This document shows, piece after piece, positions 9,052 to 17,348 of a stretch of DNA of 64,000 nt. Made by a program: the position numbers and the translations under genes. The DNA comes from an uncultured Clostridia bacterium (lineage in GTDB: Bacteria; Bacillota; Clostridia; Christensenellales; Pumilibacteraceae), in the NCBI GenBank assembly GCA_947086925.1, contig CAMUAL010000001.1, forward strand, positions 40,377-104,376, given 5' to 3'. Position 1 is the first letter of the stretch. Every line of letters begins with the position of its first letter. Under the pieces are notes generated by a model, which ran no database searches, was not told where the DNA came from, and saw nothing but the letters and a program-made list of their open reading frames with translations.

Positions 9052-9579
9052 ATGAGTTTGAACGTAAAGAAAGGCGACAATGTTGTTATGATTGCCGGCA
9101 AAGACAAAGGCAAGACCGGTAAAATAACTTCTTGCGACCCCACAAGCGGCAGAGTAGTCGTAGAAGGTTGCAACATTATAACAAAGCACGTTAAGCCCCG
9201 CGGCGCAAATCAACCGGGCGGCAAAAACAAGCTTTCAGGTCCCGTAGACGTTAGCAACGTGCAGATTATCTGCCCCGTTTGCAACAAGGCGACCCGTGTT
9301 GCTCACAAAGAGGAAGGCGATAAAAAGGTTCGCGTTTGCAACAAATGCGGAGCTTCGCTCGACACAAAGAAAGTAGAAAAGAAATCCAAAAAAGGTAAAA
9401 CCGATAAGGCAGAAGCCGTAGAGGCGGAAACCGAGGTAAAAGAAAAGACCACGGCAAAAAAGACCGCGGCAAAGAAACCCGCGGCTAAAAAGACCGCGGC
9501 CGAAAAGCCCGCGGCTAAGAAAACCGTTAAACCCGAGGCAGAAAACACTGCCGATACCGCAAACGGCGGCGAGAACTAA
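9052..9579 (+). CDS. rplX: 50S ribosomal protein L24 with zinc motif and long Lys/Ala-rich tail
   Basis: Residues 1-104 are a normal L24: a KOW motif (GDNVVMIAGKDKGKTGKI) and a C-terminal part with two cysteine pairs (CPVC and CNKC), a zinc-binding variant known in some Firmicutes. Beyond residue 105 is a tail of about 70 residues with no fold, first acidic/basic mixed, then repeated K-T-A-A-K-K-P-A-A-type units like histone H1 or AlgP tails, ending in ENTADTANGGEN. L24 starts 50S assembly near the tunnel exit. The tail is in frame and followed by the normal rplE gene, so it is not a frameshift artefact. Confidence 0.95.
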   Translation: MSLNVKKGDNVVMIAGKDKGKTGKITSCDPTSGRVVVEGCNIITKHVKPRGANQPGGKNKLSGPVDVSNVQIICPVCNKATRVAHKEEGDKKVRVCNKCGASLDTKKVEKKSKKGKTDKAEAVEAETEVKEKTTAKKTAAKKPAAKKTAAEKPAAKKTVKPEAENTADTANGGEN

Positions 9580-9591
9580 TCGGAGGACACA

Positions 9592-10194
9592 ATGGCAGAA
9601 AAGAAAAATCAGGTTGCGGCGAACAAGACTGCAACCGATACGAAAAACGATGCCCGTTACCGCCTCAGAAAGCGTTACGTGAGCGAAATCGTTCCCGCTC
9701 TTATGAGCGAAAAAGGGTATAAGAACATCAACGAAGTTCCCAAGCTCGAAAAAATCACTCTTAATATGCGTCTCGGCGATATTAAGGATAACAGCAAAAG
9801 TATTCAGCTTGCGCAAGCCGAACTCGAAGCTATCTGCGGACAAAAGAGCATTGTAACAAAGGCGAAGAAAAGCGTAGCAAACTTCAAGCTCCGCGAAAAT
9901 CAGCCCATAGGCATAAAAGTAACCCTTCGCGGCGATAAAATGTACGAGTTCCTCGATAAGCTTGTTTCGATAGCACTTCCCCGCGTGCGCGACTTCCGCG
10001 GAATATCCGGAAAGTCGTTCGACGGCAGAGGAAACTATTCGATGGGTATAAAAGAGCAAATTATCTTCCCCGAAATTTCCTACGAACAAGTGGAAAAAGT
10101 ACGCGGTTTCGATATTTGCATAGTAACTACCGCCAAGTCGGACGATGAAGCGAAAGCATTGCTCACCAAAATGGGCATGCCGTTCAGAAACTAG
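9592..10194 (+). CDS. rplE: 50S ribosomal protein L5
   Basis: The 200-residue protein carries an extra stretch of about 20 residues at the N-terminus ([19 protein letters not shown]) before the usual L5 start ([18 protein letters not shown]). The core ([10 protein letters not shown], then [28 protein letters not shown]) is intact. L5 binds 5S rRNA and contacts P-site tRNA. The ATG at 9592 has a GGAGG site at the right distance, supporting the longer start. The Lys/Ala/Thr-rich extension resembles the tail of the preceding L24. Confidence 0.96.
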   Translation: MAEKKNQVAANKTATDTKNDARYRLRKRYVSEIVPALMSEKGYKNINEVPKLEKITLNMRLGDIKDNSKSIQLAQAELEAICGQKSIVTKAKKSVANFKLRENQPIGIKVTLRGDKMYEFLDKLVSIALPRVRDFRGISGKSFDGRGNYSMGIKEQIIFPEISYEQVEKVRGFDICIVTTAKSDDEAKALLTKMGMPFRN

Positions 10195-10213
10195 CGGAGG
10201 ATAGGAGAAAATT

Positions 10214-10399
10214 ATGGCTAAAAAAGCAATGATTAACAAGCAGCAAAAACCCGCAAAGTTCTCTACGCGCGCATATACGCGTTGCAACATTTGCGGACGT
10301 CCGCATGCCGTTTTGAAAAAGTACGGTATTTGCAGAATATGCTTCCGCGAACTTGCCTACAAGGGCGAGATTCCCGGCGTTAAAAAGTCGAGCTGGTAA
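10214..10399 (+). CDS. rpsZ: 30S ribosomal protein S14, zinc-binding (type Z)
   Basis: The 61-residue protein is the short S14 form with four zinc-ligand cysteines in two CxxC pairs (CNICGRPH..., CRICF). The zinc-free form is about 90-100 residues. The type Z form in the spc operon is typical of Firmicutes. It lies between rplE and rpsH with a GGAGGATAGGAG site. Confidence 0.96.
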   Translation: MAKKAMINKQQKPAKFSTRAYTRCNICGRPHAVLKKYGICRICFRELAYKGEIPGVKKSSW

Positions 10400-10414
10400 G
10401 GAGGGACAATCAAT

Positions 10415-10813
10415 ATGGTTACAACAGACCCCATAGCGGATTTGCTCACGAGAATACGTAATGCGCTCACCGCGCGTCACGACTCCGTATCGGTGCCGGC
10501 TTCCAAAATGAAGAAGGCAATCGCGGATATTCTTGTTGAAGAAGGTTTTATCAAAAGCGCGGAAATCGGCGACGATAACGGACACCCCGTTATCAACATG
10601 GTTCTCAAATACGGCAACAAGTACGAAAGAGTTATAACAAACCTTAAACGTATCAGTAAGCCGGGCTTGCGTGTATACTGCGGCTACGAAGATTTACCCA
10701 AAGTTTTGGGCGGACTCGGAATTGCGATAATCTCGACAAGCAAGGGCGTAATGACCGATAAACAAGCGCGTGCGCAGAAAGTCGGCGGCGAAGTGCTCGC
10801 CTACGTTTGGTAA
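10415..10813 (+). CDS. rpsH: 30S ribosomal protein S8
   Basis: The 132-residue protein begins [17 protein letters not shown] and ends with the conserved region [24 protein letters not shown]8 binds helix 21 of 16S rRNA, and in E. coli represses the spc operon at rplE. Length and order are standard, with a GGAGG site 15 bases after rpsZ. Confidence 0.97.
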   Translation: MVTTDPIADLLTRIRNALTARHDSVSVPASKMKKAIADILVEEGFIKSAEIGDDNGHPVINMVLKYGNKYERVITNLKRISKPGLRVYCGYEDLPKVLGGLGIAIISTSKGVMTDKQARAQKVGGEVLAYVW

Positions 10814-10825
10814 GGGAGGCTCAGT

Positions 10826-11368
10826 ATGTCAAGAATAGGTAGAATGCCGATTGCTATTCCCGCAGGCGTTAAGGTTGAAGTAAACGGTGCCGCGGTTAAA
10901 GTAAGCGGACCCAAGGGTACGCTCGAGCGCGAAATAGCAAGCAACAAAATTCAGGTTAAAGTAGAAGGCGCGGAAGTACACGTACTTCGCTCCGACGAAA
11001 AGAAAGAAACAAAATCGAAGCACGGACTTTACCGTCAGCTTATAGCCAACATGGTAGCCGGTGTTGTTACGCCGTTTACCCGCACCCTTATTATTCAGGG
11101 CGTAGGTTACAAAGCCGCGGTTGCCGGAAACAAGCTTACAATGAGCTTAGGTTACAGTCACCCCGTAGAGTTCATTGCTCCCGAGGGAATAACCATTACT
11201 TGCCCCGACATTACGACGGTTGTCGTTTCGGGTATAAGCAAGGAGTTGGTCGGACAGACCGCCGCTACCATTCGCAGTAAGCGACCCGTTGAGCCTTATC
11301 ACAATTACGGACTCCATTATTCGGACGAAGTGCTTGTGAAGAAGGAAGGCAAGACGGCAGGTAAGTAA
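10826..11368 (+). CDS. rplF: 50S ribosomal protein L6
   Basis: The 180-residue protein starts MSRIGRMPIAIPAGVKVEV and has the two tandem L6 domains, the second ending GVSKE-like (VVSGISKELVGQTAATIRSKRP). It lies near the sarcin-ricin loop and supports factor binding. Begins 12 bases after rpsH. Confidence 0.97.
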   Translation: MSRIGRMPIAIPAGVKVEVNGAAVKVSGPKGTLEREIASNKIQVKVEGAEVHVLRSDEKKETKSKHGLYRQLIANMVAGVVTPFTRTLIIQGVGYKAAVAGNKLTMSLGYSHPVEFIAPEGITITCPDITTVVVSGISKELVGQTAATIRSKRPVEPYHNYGLHYSDEVLVKKEGKTAGK

Positions 11369-11380
11369 GGAGCGTAAAAT

Positions 11381-11743
11381 ATGATAAACAAGCAGAATAA
11401 AAATCAGATTCGTTTAAAACGTCATTTGCGCGTTCGCAGCAACATTTCGGGAACGGCTCAGTGCCCGCGCCTTAATGTTTACCGCTCCACAAGTCACATT
11501 TACGCACAGGTTATCGACGACGTGGCGGGCAAAACGCTTGCCGCAAGTTCGACTGTGGCAAAAGACGTCAACGTCAAAGGTAAAACCAAAACCGAGGCTG
11601 CCGCAATAGTCGGTGCCGACGTTGCCAAAAAGGCAATGGCAAAAGGTATAGCTTGCGTCGTATTCGACCGCGGCGGCTACCTTTACACGGGCAGAGTTAA
11701 AGCTCTTGCCGACGGCGCGCGCGAAGCGGGACTCAAATTTTAA
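11381..11743 (+). CDS. rplR: 50S ribosomal protein L18
   Basis: The 120-residue protein has the basic N-terminus and [21 protein letters not shown] and the end ARAL-like segment ([15 protein letters not shown]). L18 joins L5 in binding 5S rRNA, forming the central protuberance. Standard in length; 12 bases after rplF. Confidence 0.96.
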   Translation: MINKQNKNQIRLKRHLRVRSNISGTAQCPRLNVYRSTSHIYAQVIDDVAGKTLAASSTVAKDVNVKGKTKTEAAAIVGADVAKKAMAKGIACVVFDRGGYLYTGRVKALADGAREAGLKF

Positions 11744-11758
11744 CGGAGGAAATCGGAA

Positions 11759-12271
11759 ATGGCAAGACGTGAACGTGAAGAAATGAAGCCGGATGACGGC
11801 TTTAAAAGCAAACTCGTAGCGGTAAACCGTATCACAAAGGTTGTTAAGGGCGGACGCAACATGCGCTTTTCGGCACTTGTTGTAGTCGGCGACGGCAACG
11901 GCAATGTGGGTATTGGTACCGGCAAAGCCGCCGAAGTCCCCGAGGCTATCAAAAAGGCGGAAGGCGTTGCTCGTCGCAGTTTGGTTAAAATTGCGCTCAG
12001 CGACGGCACTATACCGCATGAGATAATAGGTAAGTTCGGAACTTCGCAGGTATTACTGCGTCCCGCTCCCGAAGGTACCGGCGTTATAGCCGGCGGCAGC
12101 GTGCGTGCGGTGGTAGAGCTTGCGGGCATTAAGAACATAACTACCAAAAGCTACGGCAGCCGTAATCCCATAAACAGCGTTAAGGCTACTTTCAGCGGGC
12201 TTACATCGCTTCGTTCGCCCGAACAGGTGGCGGCACTCCGCGGTAAAACCGTAGAAGAAATTTTAGGATAG
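11759..12271 (+). CDS. rpsE: 30S ribosomal protein S5
   Basis: The 170-residue protein has the double-stranded RNA-binding-like N-terminal domain ([30 protein letters not shown], split here by the normal S5 loop) and a C-terminal domain with [13 protein letters not shown]5 affects decoding fidelity, and its loop residues are the spectinomycin site; the loop ([10 protein letters not shown]) looks wild type. The ATG follows GGAGG, 15 bases after rplR. Confidence 0.97.
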   Translation: MARREREEMKPDDGFKSKLVAVNRITKVVKGGRNMRFSALVVVGDGNGNVGIGTGKAAEVPEAIKKAEGVARRSLVKIALSDGTIPHEIIGKFGTSQVLLRPAPEGTGVIAGGSVRAVVELAGIKNITTKSYGSRNPINSVKATFSGLTSLRSPEQVAALRGKTVEEILG

Positions 12272-12281
12272 GAGAGGCGAT

Positions 12282-12497
12282 ATGGCTACAAAAAAGACCG
12301 ATAAAGCCGCTGATAAGATGCTTAAAGTTACGCTTGTAAAAAGCACAATCGGCAGCCTTGAAAAGCATAAAAGAACAGTTCAGGCATTGGGACTTAAAAA
12401 AATTCGTTCCAGCGTTGTGGTACGCGACAATCCCGCTATGCGCGGAATGATTTTCGCGGTTAAGCACCTTGTGAGCGTAGAGGAGGTACAAGCCTAA
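12282..12497 (+). CDS. rpmD: 50S ribosomal protein L30
   Basis: The 71-residue protein carries a short Lys-rich lead ([13 protein letters not shown]) in front of the standard L30 domain ([11 protein letters not shown]...[13 protein letters not shown]). L30 is small and absent from some bacteria, so its presence is informative. One-base overlap with rplO (TAATG). Confidence 0.94.
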   Translation: MATKKTDKAADKMLKVTLVKSTIGSLEKHKRTVQALGLKKIRSSVVVRDNPAMRGMIFAVKHLVSVEEVQA

Positions 12498-12940
12498 TGA
12501 AAATGAATGACATTTCACCCGCGGCGGGTGCGAGAAAAGCACCCAAGCGTTTGGGGCGCGGTATCGGTTCGGGTACCGGAAAAACCAGCGGTAAAGGACA
12601 CAAGGGACAGTGGGCAAGAAGCGGCGGCGGAGTACGTCCCGGCTTCGAGGGCGGACAGATGCCGCTCAGCCGCAGAATACCCAAATCGGGTTTTGACAAC
12701 CGCTACAAGAAAGTATATTCGATAGTAAATCTCGACGACCTCAATTCGTTTGACGACGGTGCGGTTGTGAACGCCGAGGAGCTTAAAAAAGCGGGCGTGC
12801 TCAGCAAAATCGAACCTTACGGATTAAAGGTGCTCGGCAACGGAGAACTCACCAAAAAAGTTACCGTTCAGGCTAAGAAATTCTCGAAATCCGCAGCGGA
12901 AAAAATAGAGAAGGCCGGCGGTAAAGCAGAGGTGTTGTAA
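12497..12940 (+). CDS. rplO: 50S ribosomal protein L15
   Basis: The 147-residue protein has the Gly/Arg-rich N-terminal extension typical of L15 ([21 protein letters not shown], with [15 protein letters not shown] after it). This extension threads into 23S rRNA. Both ends overlap neighbours by one base, so rpmD, rplO and secY are likely coupled in translation. Confidence 0.96.
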   Translation: MKMNDISPAAGARKAPKRLGRGIGSGTGKTSGKGHKGQWARSGGGVRPGFEGGQMPLSRRIPKSGFDNRYKKVYSIVNLDDLNSFDDGAVVNAEELKKAGVLSKIEPYGLKVLGNGELTKKVTVQAKKFSKSAAEKIEKAGGKAEVL

Positions 12941-14262
12941 TGTTTCAAACTCTCGTTAACGCGTTTAAGAATAAGGACGTAAGAAAAAAGATTCTTATTA
13001 CTTTGGCGCTTATGTTTGTTTACCGCTTAGGGTGTTGGTTGCCTATTCCCGGTATAGCCGGCGAAACTTACACCGGCTCGGTCGGCAATTCGGGTAACAT
13101 ACTCGACTTGCTCGGCATGATTACCGGCGGCGCGCTTCAAAACGGTGCTTTTCTTGCAATAGGAATATCGCCGTATATCAATGCGTCGATTATCATTCAG
13201 TTGCTTACCGTTGCTATCCCCCCACTTGAAAGACTCAGTAAGCAAGGTGACGAGGGCAGAAAGAAACTCAACAAAATAACAAGATACTTCACTTTGGTAC
13301 TTGCCGTTGCGCAAGCCGCGGGTATTTTGGTTAGCTTTGTAAATTCCGATTCAATCAGTACCGGCTTGTTCGGCGTGGCATTGCCCGAATGGCTTGTGTG
13401 CATGTTCGTAGGCATTATACTCGTATCCGGTTCTATGTTCACAATGTGGCTCGGCGAGAGAATCACCGAAATCGGAGTAGGTAACGGCATTTCGCTCCTT
13501 ATCTTCGTAGGTATCCTTTCCACCGCAGGCATAAGCATTGTATCGGTATTCACCATTTGGTTCAGCGGCAGTGCGGGTGCGGATATGGCCCCGTGGGCAC
13601 TGTTGGCGTTCGCTTTGCTTGTAATACTTATCTTTGCGTTTATTGTATTCGTAGACCTTGCCGAGCGCAAGATTCCCGTGCACTACGCAAAACAGATTAA
13701 AGGTCGCAAGCAGTACGGCGGACAAACCACATATATTCCCATTAAAGTAAACGCAAGCGGCGTATTGCCCATCATATTTGCAACCGCAATACTTTCGTTC
13801 CCTCAGCTCATAATGTCGCTGTTCAACATGGACAATGCTTTTTATACATGGTGGCAGAAATGGCTCGGAACGGGGCAACCCATTTATATAGTTGTAATGG
13901 GACTGCTGATATTGTTTTTCAGTTTCTTCTATGCGCAGATTCAGTTCAATGCAGAAGAAGTCGCACGCAATATTCAGCAGTACGGCGGAAATATTACCGG
14001 ATTACGTCCCGGCAAAATGACAAGCGAATATCTTAACAGAGTAAACAAGCGTTTAACTTTGTTCGGTGCGATATTCCTTGCGATTATCGCAATCGTTCCT
14101 TCGCTTATATTCAGTTTCGTATTCCAAAACAGCGAAGCGGCGTCGCTTGTAAACGCGTTCAGCGCAACAGGTATGCTAATCGTTGTATCGGTGGCTATCG
14201 AGTTCCAAAAACAACTTGAAAGTCAGCTTATGATGAAGCAGTATCGCGGTTTCTTGAAATAG
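12940..14262 (+). CDS. secY: Protein translocase subunit SecY
   Basis: The 440-residue protein starts [18 protein letters not shown] and has ten predicted membrane segments in the SecY pattern, with the cytoplasmic loop LAERKIPVHYAKQIKGRKQYGG (partly quoted: ERKIPVHYAKQ) that contacts SecA and the ribosome. It forms the membrane channel with SecE and SecG, which are not in this window. Its start overlaps the rplO stop. After its stop lies a repeat-rich 279-base gap. Confidence 0.97.
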   Translation: MFQTLVNAFKNKDVRKKILITLALMFVYRLGCWLPIPGIAGETYTGSVGNSGNILDLLGMITGGALQNGAFLAIGISPYINASIIIQLLTVAIPPLERLSKQGDEGRKKLNKITRYFTLVLAVAQAAGILVSFVNSDSISTGLFGVALPEWLVCMFVGIILVSGSMFTMWLGERITEIGVGNGISLLIFVGILSTAGISIVSVFTIWFSGSAGADMAPWALLAFALLVILIFAFIVFVDLAERKIPVHYAKQIKGRKQYGGQTTYIPIKVNASGVLPIIFATAILSFPQLIMSLFNMDNAFYTWWQKWLGTGQPIYIVVMGLLILFFSFFYAQIQFNAEEVARNIQQYGGNITGLRPGKMTSEYLNRVNKRLTLFGAIFLAIIAIVPSLIFSFVFQNSEAASLVNAFSATGMLIVVSVAIEFQKQLESQLMMKQYRGFLK

Positions 14263-14264
14263 TC

Positions 14265-14333
14265 GGCTGCATATACGGGCGCATCTTAATTGTTTGGGTG
14301 TTTGTTGCTCGCTCGGTCAGGTGCGTATTTGTA
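14265..14333 (+). repeat. Interspersed repeat, copy 1 (just after secY)
   Basis: About 68 bases here align with 63936-64000 at the window end at roughly three-quarters identity by eye, with shared blocks such as ATACGGGCGC, TCTTAA, GTTGC and CTCGGTCA. Both copies have the same orientation and start only a few bases after the stop codon of the upstream gene. The element may continue right (14334-14400), where further G/C-rich sequence of no coding look is found, but the second copy is cut by the window edge so its length is unknown. Confidence 0.65.
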
Positions 14334-14432
14334 CGCGTTCTCGCGTGCGCGCCAACTGTTGCGAAAATCAGTGCCGAGTTAAATTAGGGAAAGCCCCCTC
14401 CGCTACGGTCGGGGTGACGAAGTCAATTTATA

Positions 14433-14498
14433 ACGGGTTACAAAGCAACCTATATGCGTGACAAAGCCCACCTATAACGAGTGGCAAGTAAAGCCCAT
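14433..14498 (+). repeat. Three degenerate 22-base tandem units before adk
   Basis: Units 14433-14454, 14455-14476 and 14477-14498 are each 22 bases. The first two share ACAAAGC..ACCTATA, and the third keeps the spacing and the AAAGCCCA part. They lie between the interspersed repeat and the adk ribosome-binding site, in what may be the adk leader. No promoter with good consensus was found in the gap. Confidence 0.55.
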
Positions 14499-14541
14499 TA
14501 AAAGTTTTTCAAGCTTTTTACAAAAAGCGGGAGGATAAAGA

Positions 14542-15168
14542 ATGAAAATCGTTTTACTCGGCGCGCCGGGCGCAGGTAAAGGAACACAGGCAGTCAAGAT
14601 TGCCGAAAAGTACAATGTTGTGCATATTTCCACGGGCGACATCTTCCGCAAGAATCTTAAAGAAGGCACGCCTGTTGGACTCAAAGCAAAAGCGTATATC
14701 GATAAAGGTCAGCTTGTTCCCGACGAAGTAACTTGCGAAATAGTTGCCGAGCGTCTTAAAGAGTCGGATTGCAAAAAAGGCTTTATGCTCGACGGATTTC
14801 CCCGTAACGTAATGCAAGCGGAAGCACTCGATAAAATGGCAGACGTTGACTTGGTGCTCAATCTTGCCGTAGACCTCGATAAGCTCATGGCTCGTCTTAC
14901 GGGTCGCAGAGTATGTTCGTCTTGCGGCGAAAGCTACCACGTATCCGCGTTTGACGGCAAAAAATGCACGAAGTGCGGCGGCGACGTTATACAGCGTGCC
15001 GATGACACCGAGGAAACGGTGGGCAACCGTCTTAAAGTTTACACCGAGCAAACTCAGCCTCTTATCGATTACTACTTGGCAAAGGGCAAGCTCAAATCGG
15101 TTGACGGCATGAAAGCTATCGATGATGTGTTTGCCGAAGTGGTAACGGTTCTCGACAAAATAAAATAG
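14542..15168 (+). CDS. adk: Adenylate kinase
   Basis: The 208-residue enzyme makes 2 ADP from ATP and AMP. The P-loop GAPGAGKGT spans residues 7-15, the AMP-site segment STGD follows, and the lid holds a zinc site, C125-x-x-C128 and C142-x-x-C145, the usual Gram-positive form. The ATG at 14542 has GGGAGG about 10 bases upstream. The place between secY and map is the common Firmicutes order. It is a few residues shorter than most 214-217-residue relatives. Confidence 0.97.
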   Translation: MKIVLLGAPGAGKGTQAVKIAEKYNVVHISTGDIFRKNLKEGTPVGLKAKAYIDKGQLVPDEVTCEIVAERLKESDCKKGFMLDGFPRNVMQAEALDKMADVDLVLNLAVDLDKLMARLTGRRVCSSCGESYHVSAFDGKKCTKCGGDVIQRADDTEETVGNRLKVYTEQTQPLIDYYLAKGKLKSVDGMKAIDDVFAEVVTVLDKIK

Positions 15169-15197
15169 TCGTCGGTAATCCGATTAAAATTTTTTTG

Positions 15198-15220
15198 CCT
15201 GTTTTTTGCAAAAAAGCAGG
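15198..15220 (+). promoter_or_regulatory. Hairpin covering the map ribosome-binding site
   Basis: CCTG plus a T-run (15198-15207) pairs with an A-run plus GCAGG (15211-15220) around a 3-base loop. The 3' arm includes the only purine-rich ribosome-binding sequence (GCAGGA) before the map start at 15229, so the fold would hide it. No U-tract follows, so it is not a terminator. Confidence 0.4.
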
Positions 15221-15228
15221 ATTGAATA

Positions 15229-15972
15229 ATGATAACAGTAAAAAAGCCGAACGAACTTAATAAAATGCGTGTTGCGGGCAAACTTACGGGCGATACTCTC
15301 AGATATATAGAGGAGTACGTAAAACCGGGGGTGACAACCGCCGAAATAAACCGTCTTATTCACGAGTTTATTACTTCCCACGATGCTATCCCGTCGTTTT
15401 TGGGTTACTGCGGCTATCCCGCCTCGGCTTGCGTTTCGGTAAACGACGTAGTGGTTCACGGAATCCCGAGCGGATACGTACTGCAAGAAGGCGACATAGT
15501 GTCGGTGGACGTAGGCGTAATAAAAGACGGATGGCAGGGCGATGCGGCAAGGACGTTTGCGGTCGGTAAAATATCCGCCGCGGCGCAAAAGCTTATCGAC
15601 GTTACGCGCGAATGTTTCTACGAAGGCATCAAGCACGCAAAAAACGGAAAACGACTCGGCGATTTAAGTCATGCGATTCAGGCTCATGCCGAAAGCCACG
15701 GTTACGGCGTTGTGCGTGAAATGGTAGGACACGGTATAGGCAGAAAAATGCACGAAGACCCCTCGGTGCCGAATTTCGGAACGGCGGGAACGGGCGTTAT
15801 GTTTAAATCGGGTTACACCATAGCGGTAGAACCTATGATAAACGCAGGTACGTTTAAAATCAAATTCGATTCCGACGGTTGGACAACGCGAACCGCCGAC
15901 GGGAGCTTGTCGGCGCATTACGAAAACACCATAGCGATTTTCGACGGAGAACCCGAAATTCTGACGCTTTAA
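15229..15972 (+). CDS. map: Methionine aminopeptidase, type I
   Basis: The 247-residue cytoplasmic enzyme removes the initiator methionine from new proteins. All five metal ligands are visible: D94, D105, H168, E201 and E232, plus the substrate-site H77. It has no N-terminal SH3 or zinc extension, so it is the short class Ia form. It lies 60 bases after adk, behind a hairpin that may limit its translation. Confidence 0.96.
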   Translation: MITVKKPNELNKMRVAGKLTGDTLRYIEEYVKPGVTTAEINRLIHEFITSHDAIPSFLGYCGYPASACVSVNDVVVHGIPSGYVLQEGDIVSVDVGVIKDGWQGDAARTFAVGKISAAAQKLIDVTRECFYEGIKHAKNGKRLGDLSHAIQAHAESHGYGVVREMVGHGIGRKMHEDPSVPNFGTAGTGVMFKSGYTIAVEPMINAGTFKIKFDSDGWTTRTADGSLSAHYENTIAIFDGEPEILTL

Positions 15973-16008
15973 CAGGCAAATCCCATAAAAACAAAGTGTT
16001 TCAGTCAC

Positions 16009-16037
16009 TTTACAAAGAGAAAATTATGTGCTATAAT
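16009..16037 (+). promoter_or_regulatory. Promoter just before the KOW protein gene
   Basis: TTTACA (16009-16014) and TATAAT (16032-16037) are separated by 17 bases. The -10 box lies inside the first codons of the longest KOW gene model, so a transcript from it would start near 16043. It would drive infA, rpmJ and perhaps the rpsM cluster independently of map. Confidence 0.6.
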
Positions 16038-16319
16038 AATATGTACGCCCTTAAAGTTCCCGAAGTCGGACTTGCGGTTGTAAGCCGCATGGGGCACGAT
16101 AAAGGAAGGTTGTATATAGTAGCGGCGGTGCTCAATTCCGACTTTATATTGTGTACCGACGGCGATGTGCGACCGCTCGATAAACCCAAAACAAAGAGGG
16201 TAAAGCACGTAAAAGCGATTTGTTTGTCGGAACCGGCGCAAACTGCGATAAAAAGCGGTAAACCGACCGACGCAAAGATAAAAAAAATTCTCAGAGATTT
16301 GAAAGACAAAAAACAATAA
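16026..16319 (+). CDS. KOW-domain RNA-binding protein (L14e-like), between map and infA
   Basis: The product (97 residues from 16026, 92 from the in-frame ATG at 16041) has a KOW-like start (GLAVVSRMGHDKGRLYIVAAV) and a basic C-terminal tail (KPKTKRVKHVK... KILRDLKDKK). A small KOW protein at this exact place, before infA, is common in Clostridia and is thought to be ribosome-associated; its function is not established. Neither start has a good ribosome-binding site, and a strong promoter overlaps the beginning, so the true start is uncertain. It precedes infA by nine bases. Confidence 0.75.
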   Translation: MCYNNMYALKVPEVGLAVVSRMGHDKGRLYIVAAVLNSDFILCTDGDVRPLDKPKTKRVKHVKAICLSEPAQTAIKSGKPTDAKIKKILRDLKDKKQ

Positions 16320-16328
16320 GGAGAGGTT

Positions 16329-16550
16329 ATGCCCAAGGACGATAATATCGAAGCGGAAGGTACCGTGGTAGAGTGCCTGCGCAACGCTATGTTCAAGGTA
16401 AAGCTGTCAAACGGTCACATTGTGACATGTACCATATCGGGTAAAATCCGTATGCACTACATTAAAATCTTAGAAGGCGACACCGTTAAAATCGAAATGT
16501 CGCCCTACGATATTACAAAAGGTAGAATAACCTACCGCAACAAAAATTAA
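16329..16550 (+). CDS. infA: Translation initiation factor IF-1
   Basis: The 73-residue protein is a single S1-like OB fold: [19 protein letters not shown], the loop [19 protein letters not shown] and [20 protein letters not shown]-1 binds the 30S A site and assists IF-2 and IF-3. It follows the KOW gene after nine bases with GGAGAGG as binding site. Standard. Confidence 0.96.
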   Translation: MPKDDNIEAEGTVVECLRNAMFKVKLSNGHIVTCTISGKIRMHYIKILEGDTVKIEMSPYDITKGRITYRNKN

Positions 16551-16569
16551 CCCCAAAGAGGTAACTAAA

Positions 16570-16686
16570 ATGAAAGTAAGAACTTCGGTTAAACCCATGT
16601 GCGACAGATGCAGAGTAATCAAGCGTCACGGCAAAGTAATGGTTATCTGCTCGAAGTACCCCAATCACAAACAGCGTCAGGGCTGA
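16570..16686 (+). CDS. rpmJ: 50S ribosomal protein L36
   Basis: A 38-codon gene, [20 protein letters not shown] and then a further 18 residues ending NHKQRQG. The zinc ligands C11, C14, C27 and H33 are all present, so this is the zinc-binding (C+) form. It lies 20 bases after infA, with AAAGAGG upstream. L36 is the smallest 50S protein and stabilises 23S rRNA folding late in assembly. Confidence 0.95.
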   Translation: MKVRTSVKPMCDRCRVIKRHGKVMVICSKYPNHKQRQG

Positions 16687-16709
16687 AAAAGGCGGCAAAA
16701 CACGAATAT

Positions 16710-16747
16710 GCGCGCGGATTCCTTGTATAAGGGCAGTTTCCGTGCGC
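16710..16747 (+). other. Stem-loop after rpmJ
   Basis: A 9-bp stem (16710-16718 with 16739-16747, one G-T pair) encloses a 20-base loop. The T-content after it is interrupted (GTTTTGGCGTTT), so as a terminator it would be weak; it may instead protect the 3' end of an infA-rpmJ message. It precedes the 40-base repeats. Confidence 0.4.
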
Positions 16748-16771
16748 CGTTTTGGCGTTTAAAGAGCAAAA

Positions 16772-16847
16772 CAGTTCCGTAAGTCAGGTTACGGGTTGAT
16801 ATTAAAAGATGCAGTTCCGTAAGTCAGGTTACGGGTTGATATTAAAA
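16772..16847 (+). repeat. Two tandem 36-base repeats (40-base period) before rpsM
   Basis: Copies at 16772-16807 and 16812-16847 are identical over 36 bases and separated by four. Each contains the inverted repeat CCGTAA-GTCAGG-TTACGG, able to form a 6-bp stem, followed by GTTGATATTAAAA. The core AGGTTACGGGTTGA is nearly the same as the AGGTTACGGATTGA core of the pckA leader repeats (54051-54185). About 120 bases separate the repeats from the rpsM start, with no strong promoter seen between. Confidence 0.85.
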
Positions 16848-16966
16848 AAAGAAAAATATCGCAACGGGGCGGTGCTGATTAACATTCCATAGTCGGCACT
16901 GCGTAAAAATTGCGTAATCATATATATTTAAAACTCTAAATAAACAAATTTTAAAGGAGAAAAACT

Positions 16967-17335
16967 GTGGCAAGAATAGCCGGAATAGATTTACCCCGTG
17001 AAAAACGCGTGGAAATCGGACTTACGTATATTTACGGTATCGGCAAGCCCACCGCTCAAAAGATTTTGGCGGATACGGGCGTAAATCCCGACACCCGAGT
17101 AAAAGATTTAAACGAAGAAGAAGTAAACAAAATCCGTTCTTACGTAGAGCACAACCTCCGCGTAGAAGGCGATTTGCACCGTGAAGTGGCTCTCAACATA
17201 AAACGCCTTATGGAAATAGGATGCTACCGCGGCGTGCGTCACCGCAAAGGTCTTCCCGTTCGCGGACAGAACACCAAGCAGAATGCGCGCACTCGCAAAG
17301 GTCCCAAGCGTACCGTGGGCAGAAAGAAAAAGTAG
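16967..17335 (+). CDS. rpsM: 30S ribosomal protein S13
   Basis: The 122-residue protein starts with GTG ([21 protein letters not shown]) preceded by AAAGGAG. The helix-hairpin-helix part ([14 protein letters not shown]) and the basic C-terminal tail ([15 protein letters not shown]), which contacts P-site tRNA, are both present. It opens the alpha cluster (S13, S11, S4, RNA polymerase alpha, L17) and is separated from rpmJ by 280 bases holding a hairpin and tandem repeats, so its expression may be set separately. Confidence 0.97.
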   Translation: MARIAGIDLPREKRVEIGLTYIYGIGKPTAQKILADTGVNPDTRVKDLNEEEVNKIRSYVEHNLRVEGDLHREVALNIKRLMEIGCYRGVRHRKGLPVRGQNTKQNARTRKGPKRTVGRKKK

Positions 17336-17348
17336 GAGAGCATAAAAA

